24,768 nucleotides of DNA from a virus: positions 1 to 24,768 of the IMG/VR virus record IMGVR_UViG_3300042691_009366; one strand, 5' to 3'. The notes under the pieces are model-generated. The model did no database searches. It was not told the DNA's origin and worked only from the letters and a program-made list of their open reading frames with translations. Made by a program: the position numbers and the translations under genes. Below, in pieces: positions 16,366 to 23,819 of the stretch; the first letter of the stretch is position 1, and each line of letters begins with the position of its first letter.

Positions 16366-19300
16366 TGGCTAGCTGCAATGACCTGGGCCAGGAGATCAAG
16401 GATCTGCAGGATCAGCTGGAAGCGCTGCGGTCCACACGCCGTGGCCTCGAGGCACAGGCTGACCTGGCTGATGGCCAGCCCGCCAAGAAGGCCAAGGTCC
16501 TGCGCACCCACACCGGTGATGAGGTGACGGTGGACCCAGGTAAGTGGGTGACGGAGGCTGAGATGGATGCCATGCGGATGGGTGATGAAACCGTCCGTCA
16601 GATGGTGAGCGCTGGCTTCGATGGCAAGCAGCTGCCCAACGGCCGCACCGGTCGGATGATCAACTACAGCCAGATCGACCCCAGCCAGGGCAACGTGGCT
16701 GCGCTGCTCGAGGTGATGGGCCTCAAGCGGGCCGGCACTGACAAGGGTGTTGAGCTCAAGCGACCCTTCACCAACCAAGCAGCGGCCAAGGCGCTGATGG
16801 CCCTGGCCCAGAAGGAAGGTGCCGACCCCCGGGCTGTGGCTGAGGCCCTGCAGAAGCGGGTGCGTGGCATCGACAACCTGCCCAGCGCTGTCTATTCCGC
16901 AGCCAAGGCGCGGTGGGATTCAGCCAGTCAGTACACCGACGTGCTGGAGGAGATGGCCGATGCCCTCGACGGTGGGTATCTCACCGACGACCTGAAGCAC
17001 CAGGCCGGCAACGCTGCCAAGTGGGCCCACTTCTACGAGCAGCTCGATGCCCAGGTGCGGCGGCGTGTGGGCCAGGCCCTCAAGTCCATGCAGTTCAAGC
17101 AGGACACTGAGATCACCCTGGTGGATGTGACCAAGGACATCCAGGACCTGACGCTGGATGACATCACCGGCAACACCATGGTGGGCGACATGCTCAAGGT
17201 GGTGACCGAGGGCAATGCCAAGGCACTGCGGCAGATGGCCGCGGCGAAGCGTGCAGACCAAGCGCTGGGCGTGAACCAGCCTGGTTTCTTCCGTGACCTG
17301 AGCCTGCTCAACAGCCTGCGTCGGGCCAACCTCCTGTCTTCCTTCGCCACCTGGGCAGTCCGCAACCCGCTGTCTGGCTCGCTGGTGCAAGGCATCTACA
17401 TGGCTGAGGACGTGGTGTCCGGCAGCCTGCGGATGGCAGCCAAGAACGGACTGAAGGCTGGCGTGGGTGATGAGTTGAAGGCGGCTGGCTTTGCAGGCCG
17501 TGCCTTCGTCGATGCGTTCAGCATGAGCTGGGGCAACTTCCAGGAAGCACTGGCCACCGGCAAGACCACCGTGGCCCGCGACTCTCTGAAGTACGTGGAG
17601 TCGGTGGATGAGCTGCGCAATTCCAAGGCCATCGTTAACGCTGCCTTCGACTCCGCATGGGAGGACATCACCAGCTGGAAGGGTGTGTACAAGCCCGTGT
17701 CCCTGCTGAACTTCGTCAACGGTGGCTTCTGGAAAGTCTTCGGCGGTGGGGTGGAACGGCTGACTGGATCAGATGCCGGGTACATGGCACCGTTCCGCAT
17801 CCTCAATGCCACCGATGACTTCATGCAGACGCAGGCGTTCGCATGGAAGACCAGTCATGAGGCCTTTGTCCGTGCTGCTGAGGAGGGCCGGGCCGCTGGC
17901 CATGACGTGGCATGGATTGAACGGCGTGCCGACGAGCTGGCCAAGGGCGCCATGTTCGATGGCGTCTTCACCGACGACGACCTGGTGCAGTACCGCAAGG
18001 CCAGGAACTCCGAGTACGGCATCCCCGTTGGTGATGAGATCCCGGACGATGAGCTGCGGGCCATGCTCTACAACCAGCTCAAGGGTGTGCCCAACACCGA
18101 GTCAGAGCTGGGCCGGCTGGGTCTCGAGCGTGCAGCAAACAGCACCTTCACCGGTGAGGTGACAGGCATGGCTGCACCCTTCGTCAACGGTGTGCAGCAG
18201 ATGCGCAGCAACCCGCTGATGGCATGGGCCCTGCCGTTCTGGAAGGTGCCGATCAATGGCATCGGCTGGGTGCTCAACCGTGAGGTGATCACCGCCCTGC
18301 CCAGGCAGCTACTGATGGAGGGCCAGCAGCTGGCCAGCAAGAACGCCAAGTTCTCTGTTGAGGAGATGTCTGATGCCCGGGCCCGCACCGCGGTGGCTGT
18401 GGCGCTGGCTGGCATGACCCACGTGATGTGGGAGAACGGGTTCTTCACCGATGGCGGCTCGTTCGATCCCAGGCAGAAGGAGCGTGAGCGCCGCAACTGG
18501 AAGCCCTACAGCTTCAGCCTGGCTGGCACGTTGGCCGCGGCCACCAAGTTCCAGGGCAGTTCGATTGATGTGATCGACCTGATGGGTCTGCACGCTGATG
18601 TGCTGCGTGCTTTCCACGACGGCATCCTCACTTGGAAGCAGGGCGAGACCAGCATGGTTCCGATCCTGATGGCCTACGCCAACCTGATCAAGAACAAGGC
18701 AGCGCTGAAGAACATCACCAGCATCATGAACTGGATGCAGGATCCTCAGCGCTACGACTTTGGTCGGGTGTTGGGTGATCAGATGGGTGGCCTGCTGCCC
18801 CTCAGTGGATTCGGTGGCACGGTCAGCCGGTCCTTCTCTGACGCTGAGGAGACGATGGCCAAGCGGCGGATGCTGTCGGCCAACGAGGTGGCAGCACTGA
18901 AGAACGACCCGAACTACCGGTTGATCCAGCCGGTGATCAACATGCTGCAGGGTGCAGGTGATGCCTTCGTGAAGGGCAACGCTGGCATCCTCGGTGGCCT
19001 GCTGCCACGTGAGAAGGACTGGCTGGGCAACAGCATCCAGCGGCCGCTTGGTCTGCCGGTGGATCTGACCATCCCATTCATGCCGGTGATCAAACCGCAG
19101 GACCCGCTGTTCCAGTGGCTGGAGAAGCATGGTTTCGGTGACAAGCCCAGGCCTGATGGCACCTGGGAGATGGGTGGCGCCAAGGTTCAGATGAGCAACG
19201 AGGAGGAGGATTTTTACCGGGAGTCGATGCGCACCGTGAAGGGTGACATCCCACCTGAGGCGCTGCGTTCTGCTGGTGTCAGCCCCGGCACCGCCTTCCC

Positions 19301-19649
19301 GATCTGGAAGTACGTGCAGGGTCAGGACCTGCAGGGTGCACTGCGCAACCTGATGCGTGACCCTCAGTACAACGCAATGCTGAACGACCCGGCCGGTGGG
19401 CAGAGCCCCAGCCTGACGGTGCAACAGGGCCAGAGCCTGGCCAAGCGCAACGCTGGCCCGGTGGGCCGGAACCTCTACGCCCCAGTGGACGGGATCATCA
19501 ATTACTACGACTCGCTGGCACTGATGAAGCTGCTGAGCAACGAGCAGTTCGACTTCCGCCAGCGGTATCAAGCCGTGGCCAGGCAGAAGCAGCAGGGCCT
19601 GCAGCAGTTCGCCGAGAGCATCAACGGTCTTGGTGTGGGCCGGCAGTAG
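16365..19649 (+). CDS. Large internal virion protein D, gp16-like (without the lytic domain)
   Basis: GTG 16359 is possible, but ATG 16365, overlapping the previous stop as TGATG and 10 bases after AAGGAG, gives a 1094-residue protein beginning MASCNDLGQEIKDLQDQLEA (coiled coil). Later segments include SLRRANLLSSFATWAVRNP near residue 316, MRSNPLMAWALPFWKVPIN near 612, and a basic, aromatic region (ERERRNWKPYSFSL near 705), then a C-terminal helical end. These are typical of the last large internal core protein before the tail fibre gene in marine T7-like phages. T7 gp16 (1318 residues) spans the inner membrane and ratchets DNA into the cell; here the N-terminal transglycosylase of gp16 is not present. 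Assignment is by position, size and amphipathic segments. Confidence 0.85.
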   Translation: MASCNDLGQEIKDLQDQLEALRSTRRGLEAQADLADGQPAKKAKVLRTHTGDEVTVDPGKWVTEAEMDAMRMGDETVRQMVSAGFDGKQLPNGRTGRMINYSQIDPSQGNVAALLEVMGLKRAGTDKGVELKRPFTNQAAAKALMALAQKEGADPRAVAEALQKRVRGIDNLPSAVYSAAKARWDSASQYTDVLEEMADALDGGYLTDDLKHQAGNAAKWAHFYEQLDAQVRRRVGQALKSMQFKQDTEITLVDVTKDIQDLTLDDITGNTMVGDMLKVVTEGNAKALRQMAAAKRADQALGVNQPGFFRDLSLLNSLRRANLLSSFATWAVRNPLSGSLVQGIYMAEDVVSGSLRMAAKNGLKAGVGDELKAAGFAGRAFVDAFSMSWGNFQEALATGKTTVARDSLKYVESVDELRNSKAIVNAAFDSAWEDITSWKGVYKPVSLLNFVNGGFWKVFGGGVERLTGSDAGYMAPFRILNATDDFMQTQAFAWKTSHEAFVRAAEEGRAAGHDVAWIERRADELAKGAMFDGVFTDDDLVQYRKARNSEYGIPVGDEIPDDELRAMLYNQLKGVPNTESELGRLGLERAANSTFTGEVTGMAAPFVNGVQQMRSNPLMAWALPFWKVPINGIGWVLNREVITALPRQLLMEGQQLASKNAKFSVEEMSDARARTAVAVALAGMTHVMWENGFFTDGGSFDPRQKERERRNWKPYSFSLAGTLAAATKFQGSSIDVIDLMGLHADVLRAFHDGILTWKQGETSMVPILMAYANLIKNKAALKNITSIMNWMQDPQRYDFGRVLGDQMGGLLPLSGFGGTVSRSFSDAEETMAKRRMLSANEVAALKNDPNYRLIQPVINMLQGAGDAFVKGNAGILGGLLPREKDWLGNSIQRPLGLPVDLTIPFMPVIKPQDPLFQWLEKHGFGDKPRPDGTWEMGGAKVQMSNEEEDFYRESMRTVKGDIPPEALRSAGVSPGTAFPIWKYVQGQDLQGALRNLMRDPQYNAMLNDPAGGQSPSLTVQQGQSLAKRNAGPVGRNLYAPVDGIINYYDSLALMKLLSNEQFDFRQRYQAVARQKQQGLQQFAESINGLGVGRQ

Positions 19650-19671
19650 GGGTGGCCGATAACGTGAGGAC

Positions 19672-19683
19672 TGCACAGGTGCA
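19672..19683. promoter_or_regulatory. Palindrome TGCAC-AG-GTGCA, copy 4 of 4, before the tail fibre anchor
   Basis: TGCACAGGTGCA lies in the 46-base gap before the tail fibre gene, 12 bases upstream of ATG 19696. The upstream flank GTGAGGAC matches copy 2 (ATGAGGGC). T7 has its phi17 promoter at the same place. The ATG itself has no Shine-Dalgarno sequence in its leader, so the gap's main visible content is this element. Function as promoter or operator is inferred. Confidence 0.55.
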
Positions 19684-19695
19684 AGCCTCCCGCTG

Positions 19696-20532
19696 ATGGC
19701 GATCCCTACCCCCTACTCCTACCGCCAGTACACCGGGGACGGGACGGCTAAGACCTTCTCAGTCCCGTTCCCGTACCTGGATCGGGTGCATGTCCATCTG
19801 TACCTGGACAGCAAGGAGCTGACGGTCGGGACCGACTACACCTGGACCAGTGGCACGCAGGTGCAGCTCACTACTGCACCACAGGCAGCGGTGCCTGGCG
19901 CGGTGCCAACCCCGGCCCAGCTGCTGACGGTCAGACGCATCACGCCAGAGGATGACCAGATCGTCCAGTGGAGGGACGGCAGCTACATCATTCAGGCTGA
20001 TCTCAATGAATCAGATCGGCAGTGGCTGTATCTGATCCAAGAGCATCACGACCAGTTGATGCTGTGGCAATGGGGCAAGGGCACCATCCCTGGTGGTGGT
20101 AGCCCTGCTGCAAGCGTGGCCATCTGGAACACGCTCTCCCGTGGCAGTGACCCGAAGAAGGGCACGCCCCAGGAGGTGGCCAACACCGTCACCAAGAAGG
20201 ACCAGCTCTCCGGTGACTGGCCCGTTGATGGCAAGGACAAGTTCATCGCCACCACCGATGCGTTGTCCGAACGGTTTGATGTCATCGTCTCCGACACCAA
20301 GCCACCCGACCCACCGATCACAGACATCAGACAGCCGGGCAAGATCTGGATTGATGACGGTGCTCTGCAGTTCAGCTACTGGGAGCCGACAGCAAAAGCA
20401 TGGGTGAACTTGGCAATGGCTGGCCCTGCGGGGCCGCCTGGTCCTCAGGCTCCCGGTGGGCTTGTTGCCGGTAACGGCGTCGCTGCCGATTCAATCAACC
20501 AAATCCAAACCATTGATCAAGGAGTGATCTGA
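19696..20532 (+). CDS. Tail fibre anchor protein with T7 gp17-type N-terminal domain
   Basis: A 278-residue protein. Residues 1 to about 140 match the T7 gp17 N-terminal (tail-binding) domain: YSYRQYTGDGTAKTFSVPFP, VHVHLYLDSKELTVGTDYTW, LLTVRRITPEDDQIVQWRDG and ADLNESDRQWLYLIQEHHDQ. That domain docks the fibre at the portal-adaptor junction. The rest contains KPPDPPITDIRQPGKIWIDD, a strand-rich segment, and a short collagen-like stretch (AGPAGPPGPQAPGG). T7 gp17 is 553 residues and includes shaft and tip; here the chain ends after the docking domain and the next genes presumably supply the rest. The stop overlaps the following ATG (TGATG), with AAGGAG 11 bases before it. Confidence 0.93.
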   Translation: MAIPTPYSYRQYTGDGTAKTFSVPFPYLDRVHVHLYLDSKELTVGTDYTWTSGTQVQLTTAPQAAVPGAVPTPAQLLTVRRITPEDDQIVQWRDGSYIIQADLNESDRQWLYLIQEHHDQLMLWQWGKGTIPGGGSPAASVAIWNTLSRGSDPKKGTPQEVANTVTKKDQLSGDWPVDGKDKFIATTDALSERFDVIVSDTKPPDPPITDIRQPGKIWIDDGALQFSYWEPTAKAWVNLAMAGPAGPPGPQAPGGLVAGNGVAADSINQIQTIDQGVI

Positions 20533-21662
20533 TGACTGTTGTTGTTCAGCAGCTGCGCACAACCAGCGCAACTGCACTGCCTGTTTCTCTGCAGCCTGGT
20601 CAGCTGGCCCTCAACCTGGCCAATGGCTGGATCTTGATGGGCGATGGTTCCAACGGCATCTCTGCCGCTGGTGTTGGCCTGGCTGCTGGTACCAACACCA
20701 TCTTCGGTGTGGCTGGTGTCGTTGTTCCCGCTGCCCCTGCTGCTGGCCTGGGTTACGAGATCTACGAACTGAAGAACCCGCCTGCATCGGTGCGGATCTT
20801 CAGTGGCACTGGCACCCAGCTCGATGCTGCCAACGGTGGTACGGGCACCATGACGGTGCGGACCACCGCCTACCTGGTGGCATCCACCACGCCGCCTGCT
20901 GACCAGATCAAGGCAGCTGGTGATCTGCGCAGTGGTGACACCATCGTGGTCAGCGGTGGCACCACTGGTTCCCCTGGTGGTTCCTACGTGTGGGATGGCA
21001 GCAGCTGGCTGCTGACTGGTGGTGCACTGCCTGATGCAACAGCTCGTACTGGTACTGGTGCCTCGGGCACTGGTGGCACCAAGGGTGTTGTCTACCTGGC
21101 CCGTGACACTGATGTGAAGCCTGCTGCTCAAGCAGGTGCCACTGCCCCTGATGGCTTGGCAGTTGCCACGGCAGCACAGGTGAAAGCCCTGGCCGAACTG
21201 GTGGCTGGCCTGGCGACTGGTTCCACCAGCCTGGGCACCTACGACGCATCAGTGGGTGGTGGACAGATCAAGTCCGTCACTACTGCTGCAACCGGTGGCA
21301 CCCCTGCCCGTGCTGGCTTCACCGTTGGCGGCAAGGTCAGCGCCGGCAGCAACATGGCCGAGGGCGATTACTTCCTCGTGGTGAAGGGTGGCACCGTCAC
21401 GGGTGATGCCGCCCCGCTGAACGTTGCACTCAATGCCAACGATCACATCGTCTACGACGGTGCGGCTTGGCACGTGGTGGCCTCTGGCGTGGTGGCCAGC
21501 TCAAGCAGCTCGGTTCACTCCGCCAATGACGTGAGCGACAGCGCCATCGCAACGATGACAGCTGTCAACCAGAAGGGCCTGCTGGTGCGCGACAACTCCA
21601 TCGCTGATGGCGCGGCCGCTGCATACAAGCTGGCCAACGTGCTCGATCTCGGTACGTTCTGA
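20532..21662 (+). CDS. Tail fibre protein 2, distal fibre component
   Basis: A 376-residue protein with AAGGAG before its ATG, translationally coupled to the fibre anchor. Residues about 1 to 42 follow a pattern (VQQLRTTSATALPVSLQPGQ, then LALNLANGWILMGDGSNGI) shared with the next two fibre genes. The rest is rich in Gly, Ala, Thr and Val with strand-forming repeats: SGDTIVVSGGTTGSPGGSYV and WDGSSWLL, then EGDYFLVVKGGTVTGDA and YDGAAWHVV, an apparent internal duplication of a GDxhhVxxGGTxxG ... WDGxxWxhh unit (near residues 135 to 162 and 277 to 317). No chaperone or enzyme motif is seen. I infer a fibre shaft or branching element that reaches host receptors; identity with a known fibre is not established. 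Confidence 0.85.
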   Translation: MTVVVQQLRTTSATALPVSLQPGQLALNLANGWILMGDGSNGISAAGVGLAAGTNTIFGVAGVVVPAAPAAGLGYEIYELKNPPASVRIFSGTGTQLDAANGGTGTMTVRTTAYLVASTTPPADQIKAAGDLRSGDTIVVSGGTTGSPGGSYVWDGSSWLLTGGALPDATARTGTGASGTGGTKGVVYLARDTDVKPAAQAGATAPDGLAVATAAQVKALAELVAGLATGSTSLGTYDASVGGGQIKSVTTAATGGTPARAGFTVGGKVSAGSNMAEGDYFLVVKGGTVTGDAAPLNVALNANDHIVYDGAAWHVVASGVVASSSSSVHSANDVSDSAIATMTAVNQKGLLVRDNSIADGAAAAYKLANVLDLGTF

Positions 21663-21667
21663 CGACC

Positions 21668-21695
21668 AACGGGGGGCTGTATAGCCCCCTTCGTT
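21668..21695 (+). terminator. GC-rich hairpin between fibre genes, possible weak terminator
   Basis: GGGGGCT (21672-21678) pairs perfectly with AGCCCCC (21683-21689) around a GTAT loop; AACG (21668-21671) and CGTT (21692-21695) can extend it past a small bulge. Only TTCGTT follows, so it is not a typical intrinsic terminator, but it could attenuate transcription or protect the upstream mRNA's 3' end. It lies 6 bases after the fibre 2 stop. Confidence 0.6.
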
Positions 21696-21710
21696 CCACT
21701 GCTGTATAGC
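21676..21710 (+). repeat. Direct repeat of GCTGTATAGC in the gap before fibre gene 3
   Basis: GCTGTATAGC occurs at 21676-21685, as the apex of the hairpin above, and again at 21701-21710, ending one base before the ATG at 21712. Each copy can fold on itself (GCT/AGC around GTAT). The second copy takes the place where a ribosome binding site would be expected, and no Shine-Dalgarno is present. Confidence 0.6.
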
Positions 21711-21711
21711 A

Positions 21712-21948
21712 ATGACCATCAAGGTTCAGCTCAAGCGCTCAGCCGTAACAGGCAAGATCCCAAAGCCAGCCGACCTGGAATACGGCGAGCTGGCTGTGAA
21801 CTACAACGTCGCTGACATCAAGCTCTACACCAAGGGCAGCGACGACAAGATCTATGAGCTGGGTGGAGGGCCGTTCAACCTTGACGGCGGCTTTGCCAAC
21901 AGCACCTACGGCGGTGCGCCAGCTGCCGTTGACGGCGGCCACGCCTGA
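21712..21948 (+). CDS. Small tail fibre protein, single docking-type module
   Basis: A 78-residue protein consisting of little more than the module shared by its neighbours: VQLKRSAVTGKIPKPADLEY, then GELAVNYNVADIKLYTKGSD. Such segments (KRS...GxxPxxxDLxxGELAhN...hYTK) are common near the N termini or in the middle of phage fibre and Mtd-like receptor-binding proteins. The C terminus, FNLDGGFANSTYGGAPAAVD, is a glycine-rich tail of the DGG-x-A type seen at the ends of small phage fibre proteins. It lies in the fibre cluster, downstream of a hairpin and 29 bases before the spike gene. Start: ATG 21712 without Shine-Dalgarno. A role as spacer or adaptor in the fibre is inferred. Confidence 0.8.
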   Translation: MTIKVQLKRSAVTGKIPKPADLEYGELAVNYNVADIKLYTKGSDDKIYELGGGPFNLDGGFANSTYGGAPAAVDGGHA

Positions 21949-21977
21949 TTCATCCATCCACCCAATCGAGCTGAACC

Positions 21978-23819
21978 ATGGCCAACAAGATTCAACTGCG
22001 CCGCGACACTGCCGCCAACTGGACCACCGCCAATCCCGTGCTGGGGCAGGGCGAGCCTGGCGCTGAGATTGACACCGGACGACTCAAGATCGGTGATGGC
22101 GTCAAGGACTGGAAGACGCTGCCTGACATCTCTGACAGCCATCTTCAGTTCACCCAGGCCGGCGCTGGCGCCAAGCCGCGCGGCCTAACTGCCAAGCTGC
22201 AGGACATGGTGAGCGTCAAGGACTTTGGCGCGGTTGGCGATGGCAATGCGGATGACACGGTTGCGATTCAGGCAGCCATCGACTCAGGCAAGGCTGCCTT
22301 TGTGCCAAAAGGTACCTACAAGATTTCGGCTACGCTGAATCTTAACGATGGCTACAAAGCGTTGATTGGCGATGAGTCCATGCCGATTATCACCAAGACA
22401 AACGCGGGGCCAGCAATTCGGATAGGCGTTACTTCGGGTACGGCGGGGTTGAACGAACGCTCGTCCGTACAAAACCTTTTCCTGAAATCCACCACTGTAA
22501 CCCCGACGTTTCCAATTGCTCCAAGCCAAAACGATGCAGCGGTTGTCTTAAATGGCAGTGATTCATCTACTGCAGCTGCGGTACAGGCTGCCCGGGTTTG
22601 CAACGTCAGAGTAGGCGGCTGGTCCTGCGGCTTCTTCCTTAGGGACACAGTGGGATGCACGATTGAGCAATGCACCGTTCAACTCCTGAAAAGCCAAGCG
22701 GCTGCCACGGGCTTTACGGCTGACAATAAGTTCTGCGGTTTTCTCCTCAACTGCACTCCGCACACTCCTGGGGGCATCTCTCCTCAAGCCAGTCTTGAGC
22801 TAGTGGAGATTGACGTTGTCGCTGAAGGTACTCCTACCGCAGTCACTTCCATTGGCTATTACGTTATCGGTCCCGACATTCGGGACATCTTCTTTGATCG
22901 CTGTGAAGCCACGGCTACGACGTATGGCTGGTACGTCCTGACCACAACTTCTGATTACAACTGGGACATTCACATTAGACGCCCAATCGTGGACGCCTAC
23001 AGGCGCCATGGTATTTATGTTGAGGGAGCAAATGGTCTGGGTGCTATCACAGTAAGTGGCGGCTATTTTATCGGCAGAAGCACTGCCAATGCCTGCATTT
23101 TTGTTAAAAACTCAAGCGGTGTTACCGTCACTGGCGGCGCTCAGGTGCTTGGCCCCGGCAATGACACAGCCTTAGACGATGGCGTTCACTTCGACACCTG
23201 TAACTCCTGCTCAGTTGTCGGTAACAACTTCGTCAATCTTAACTTTGGCGTAAGCCTGTATAAGTCAAACAACTGCACGGTTGTTGGCAATAGTTTCTCC
23301 GCTGCCGCTACCGCCACAGAAGCGCATCCAGCCTTGTCGGAAGCAATCAGGGTAAACGATGGCTCAGAGGAGAACACGATTGTTGGCAATGCAATCAACG
23401 GCAAAGACGCAACGGATAGGTACGACCGTGGGATTGCAGTTGCTGCCGGGTGCTTGCGCAACGTGGTGCTAGGCAACTCTATTGATAGCACCAGTGTTGC
23501 CACGGCTTACAGCATTGCAGACTCAAGCACGACCTTGCTCAGTGCTAACGCAACAACCATTTCTTCCACTAGCATCTGGCTCAAAAGCAATAGCGCAAAA
23601 CTACAACTTCAAGGGAGTGATGCCGCGACGCCAGTTGAGTTTTTAGACGGAGCTGGTGCCGTGGCATCCTGGGTTCGCGCTGATGGTGGTTACAGGTCAA
23701 GGACAAGGCTGACTCTTCAGGGGAGTGATGCCACCTACCCCGTTGTTTTCCTTGACGGTGCCGGAAATCCTATTGCCAAGATCAACAACGCTGGCGTTTA
23801 CAGCCCTGGCGCGCCCTAA
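21978..23819 (+). CDS. Tail spike protein with pectate-lyase-type beta-helix
   Basis: A 613-residue protein. Residues 1 to about 50 (NKIQLRRDTAANWTTANPVL, GEPGAEIDTGRLKIGDG) form the docking-type module also found in the two preceding genes. Residues about 76 to 93 (VSVKDFGAVGDGNADDT) and AFVPKGTYKIS are the classical opening of pectate-lyase/P22-tailspike-type right-handed beta-helices. The following part shows helix-rung repeats such as NSCSVVGNNFVNLNFGVSLY and NNCTVVGNSF. The C terminus has two 36-residue repeats. I infer host-surface polysaccharide binding or cleavage; the substrate is unknown and no active-site residues can be assigned. The coding region after residue about 90 has lower GC and different codons from the rest of the window. 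Its stop overlaps the stop of the minus-strand gene by three bases. Confidence 0.9.
   Translation: MANKIQLRRDTAANWTTANPVLGQGEPGAEIDTGRLKIGDGVKDWKTLPDISDSHLQFTQAGAGAKPRGLTAKLQDMVSVKDFGAVGDGNADDTVAIQAAIDSGKAAFVPKGTYKISATLNLNDGYKALIGDESMPIITKTNAGPAIRIGVTSGTAGLNERSSVQNLFLKSTTVTPTFPIAPSQNDAAVVLNGSDSSTAAAVQAARVCNVRVGGWSCGFFLRDTVGCTIEQCTVQLLKSQAAATGFTADNKFCGFLLNCTPHTPGGISPQASLELVEIDVVAEGTPTAVTSIGYYVIGPDIRDIFFDRCEATATTYGWYVLTTTSDYNWDIHIRRPIVDAYRRHGIYVEGANGLGAITVSGGYFIGRSTANACIFVKNSSGVTVTGGAQVLGPGNDTALDDGVHFDTCNSCSVVGNNFVNLNFGVSLYKSNNCTVVGNSFSAAATATEAHPALSEAIRVNDGSEENTIVGNAINGKDATDRYDRGIAVAAGCLRNVVLGNSIDSTSVATAYSIADSSTTLLSANATTISSTSIWLKSNSAKLQLQGSDAATPVEFLDGAGAVASWVRADGGYRSRTRLTLQGSDATYPVVFLDGAGNPIAKINNAGVYSPGAP
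23601..23816 (+). repeat. Two tandem 36-residue repeats at the spike C terminus
   Basis: Codons from 23601 and from 23709 encode two units exactly 36 residues long (residues 542-577 and 578-613), ending at the stop. The shared core is L-x-LQGSDA-x-x-PV-x-FLDGAG, about 17 of 36 residues identical by eye. The repeat is protein-level; the DNA copies have diverged (GGGAGTGATGCC is kept in both). They probably form a trimerisation or receptor-binding tip, or a release module. Confidence 0.8.

Noticed and set aside
16300-16370. Frameshift splitting a single giant gene at the junction of the 962- and 1094-residue proteins
   Set aside because: The second gene has its own AAGGAG ribosome binding site and an ATG overlapping the previous stop, and the first ends in an ordinary lysine/glutamine-rich tail, so two separate genes are more likely than a broken one.
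18309-19676. 455-residue open frame on the minus strand
   Set aside because: It lies wholly opposite the gp16-like gene, has a His/Leu/Gln/Arg-heavy composition typical of the antisense of a GC-rich gene, and shows no motif. The same applies to minus-strand frames at 11711-13045, 4817-5902, 10466-11341 and 14506-15165.
20532-23819. Possible diversity-generating retroelement acting on the Mtd-like fibre proteins
   Set aside because: The fibre N termini recall Mtd-type proteins, but there is no reverse transcriptase gene, no template repeat and no adenine-rich variable repeat pair in the window.
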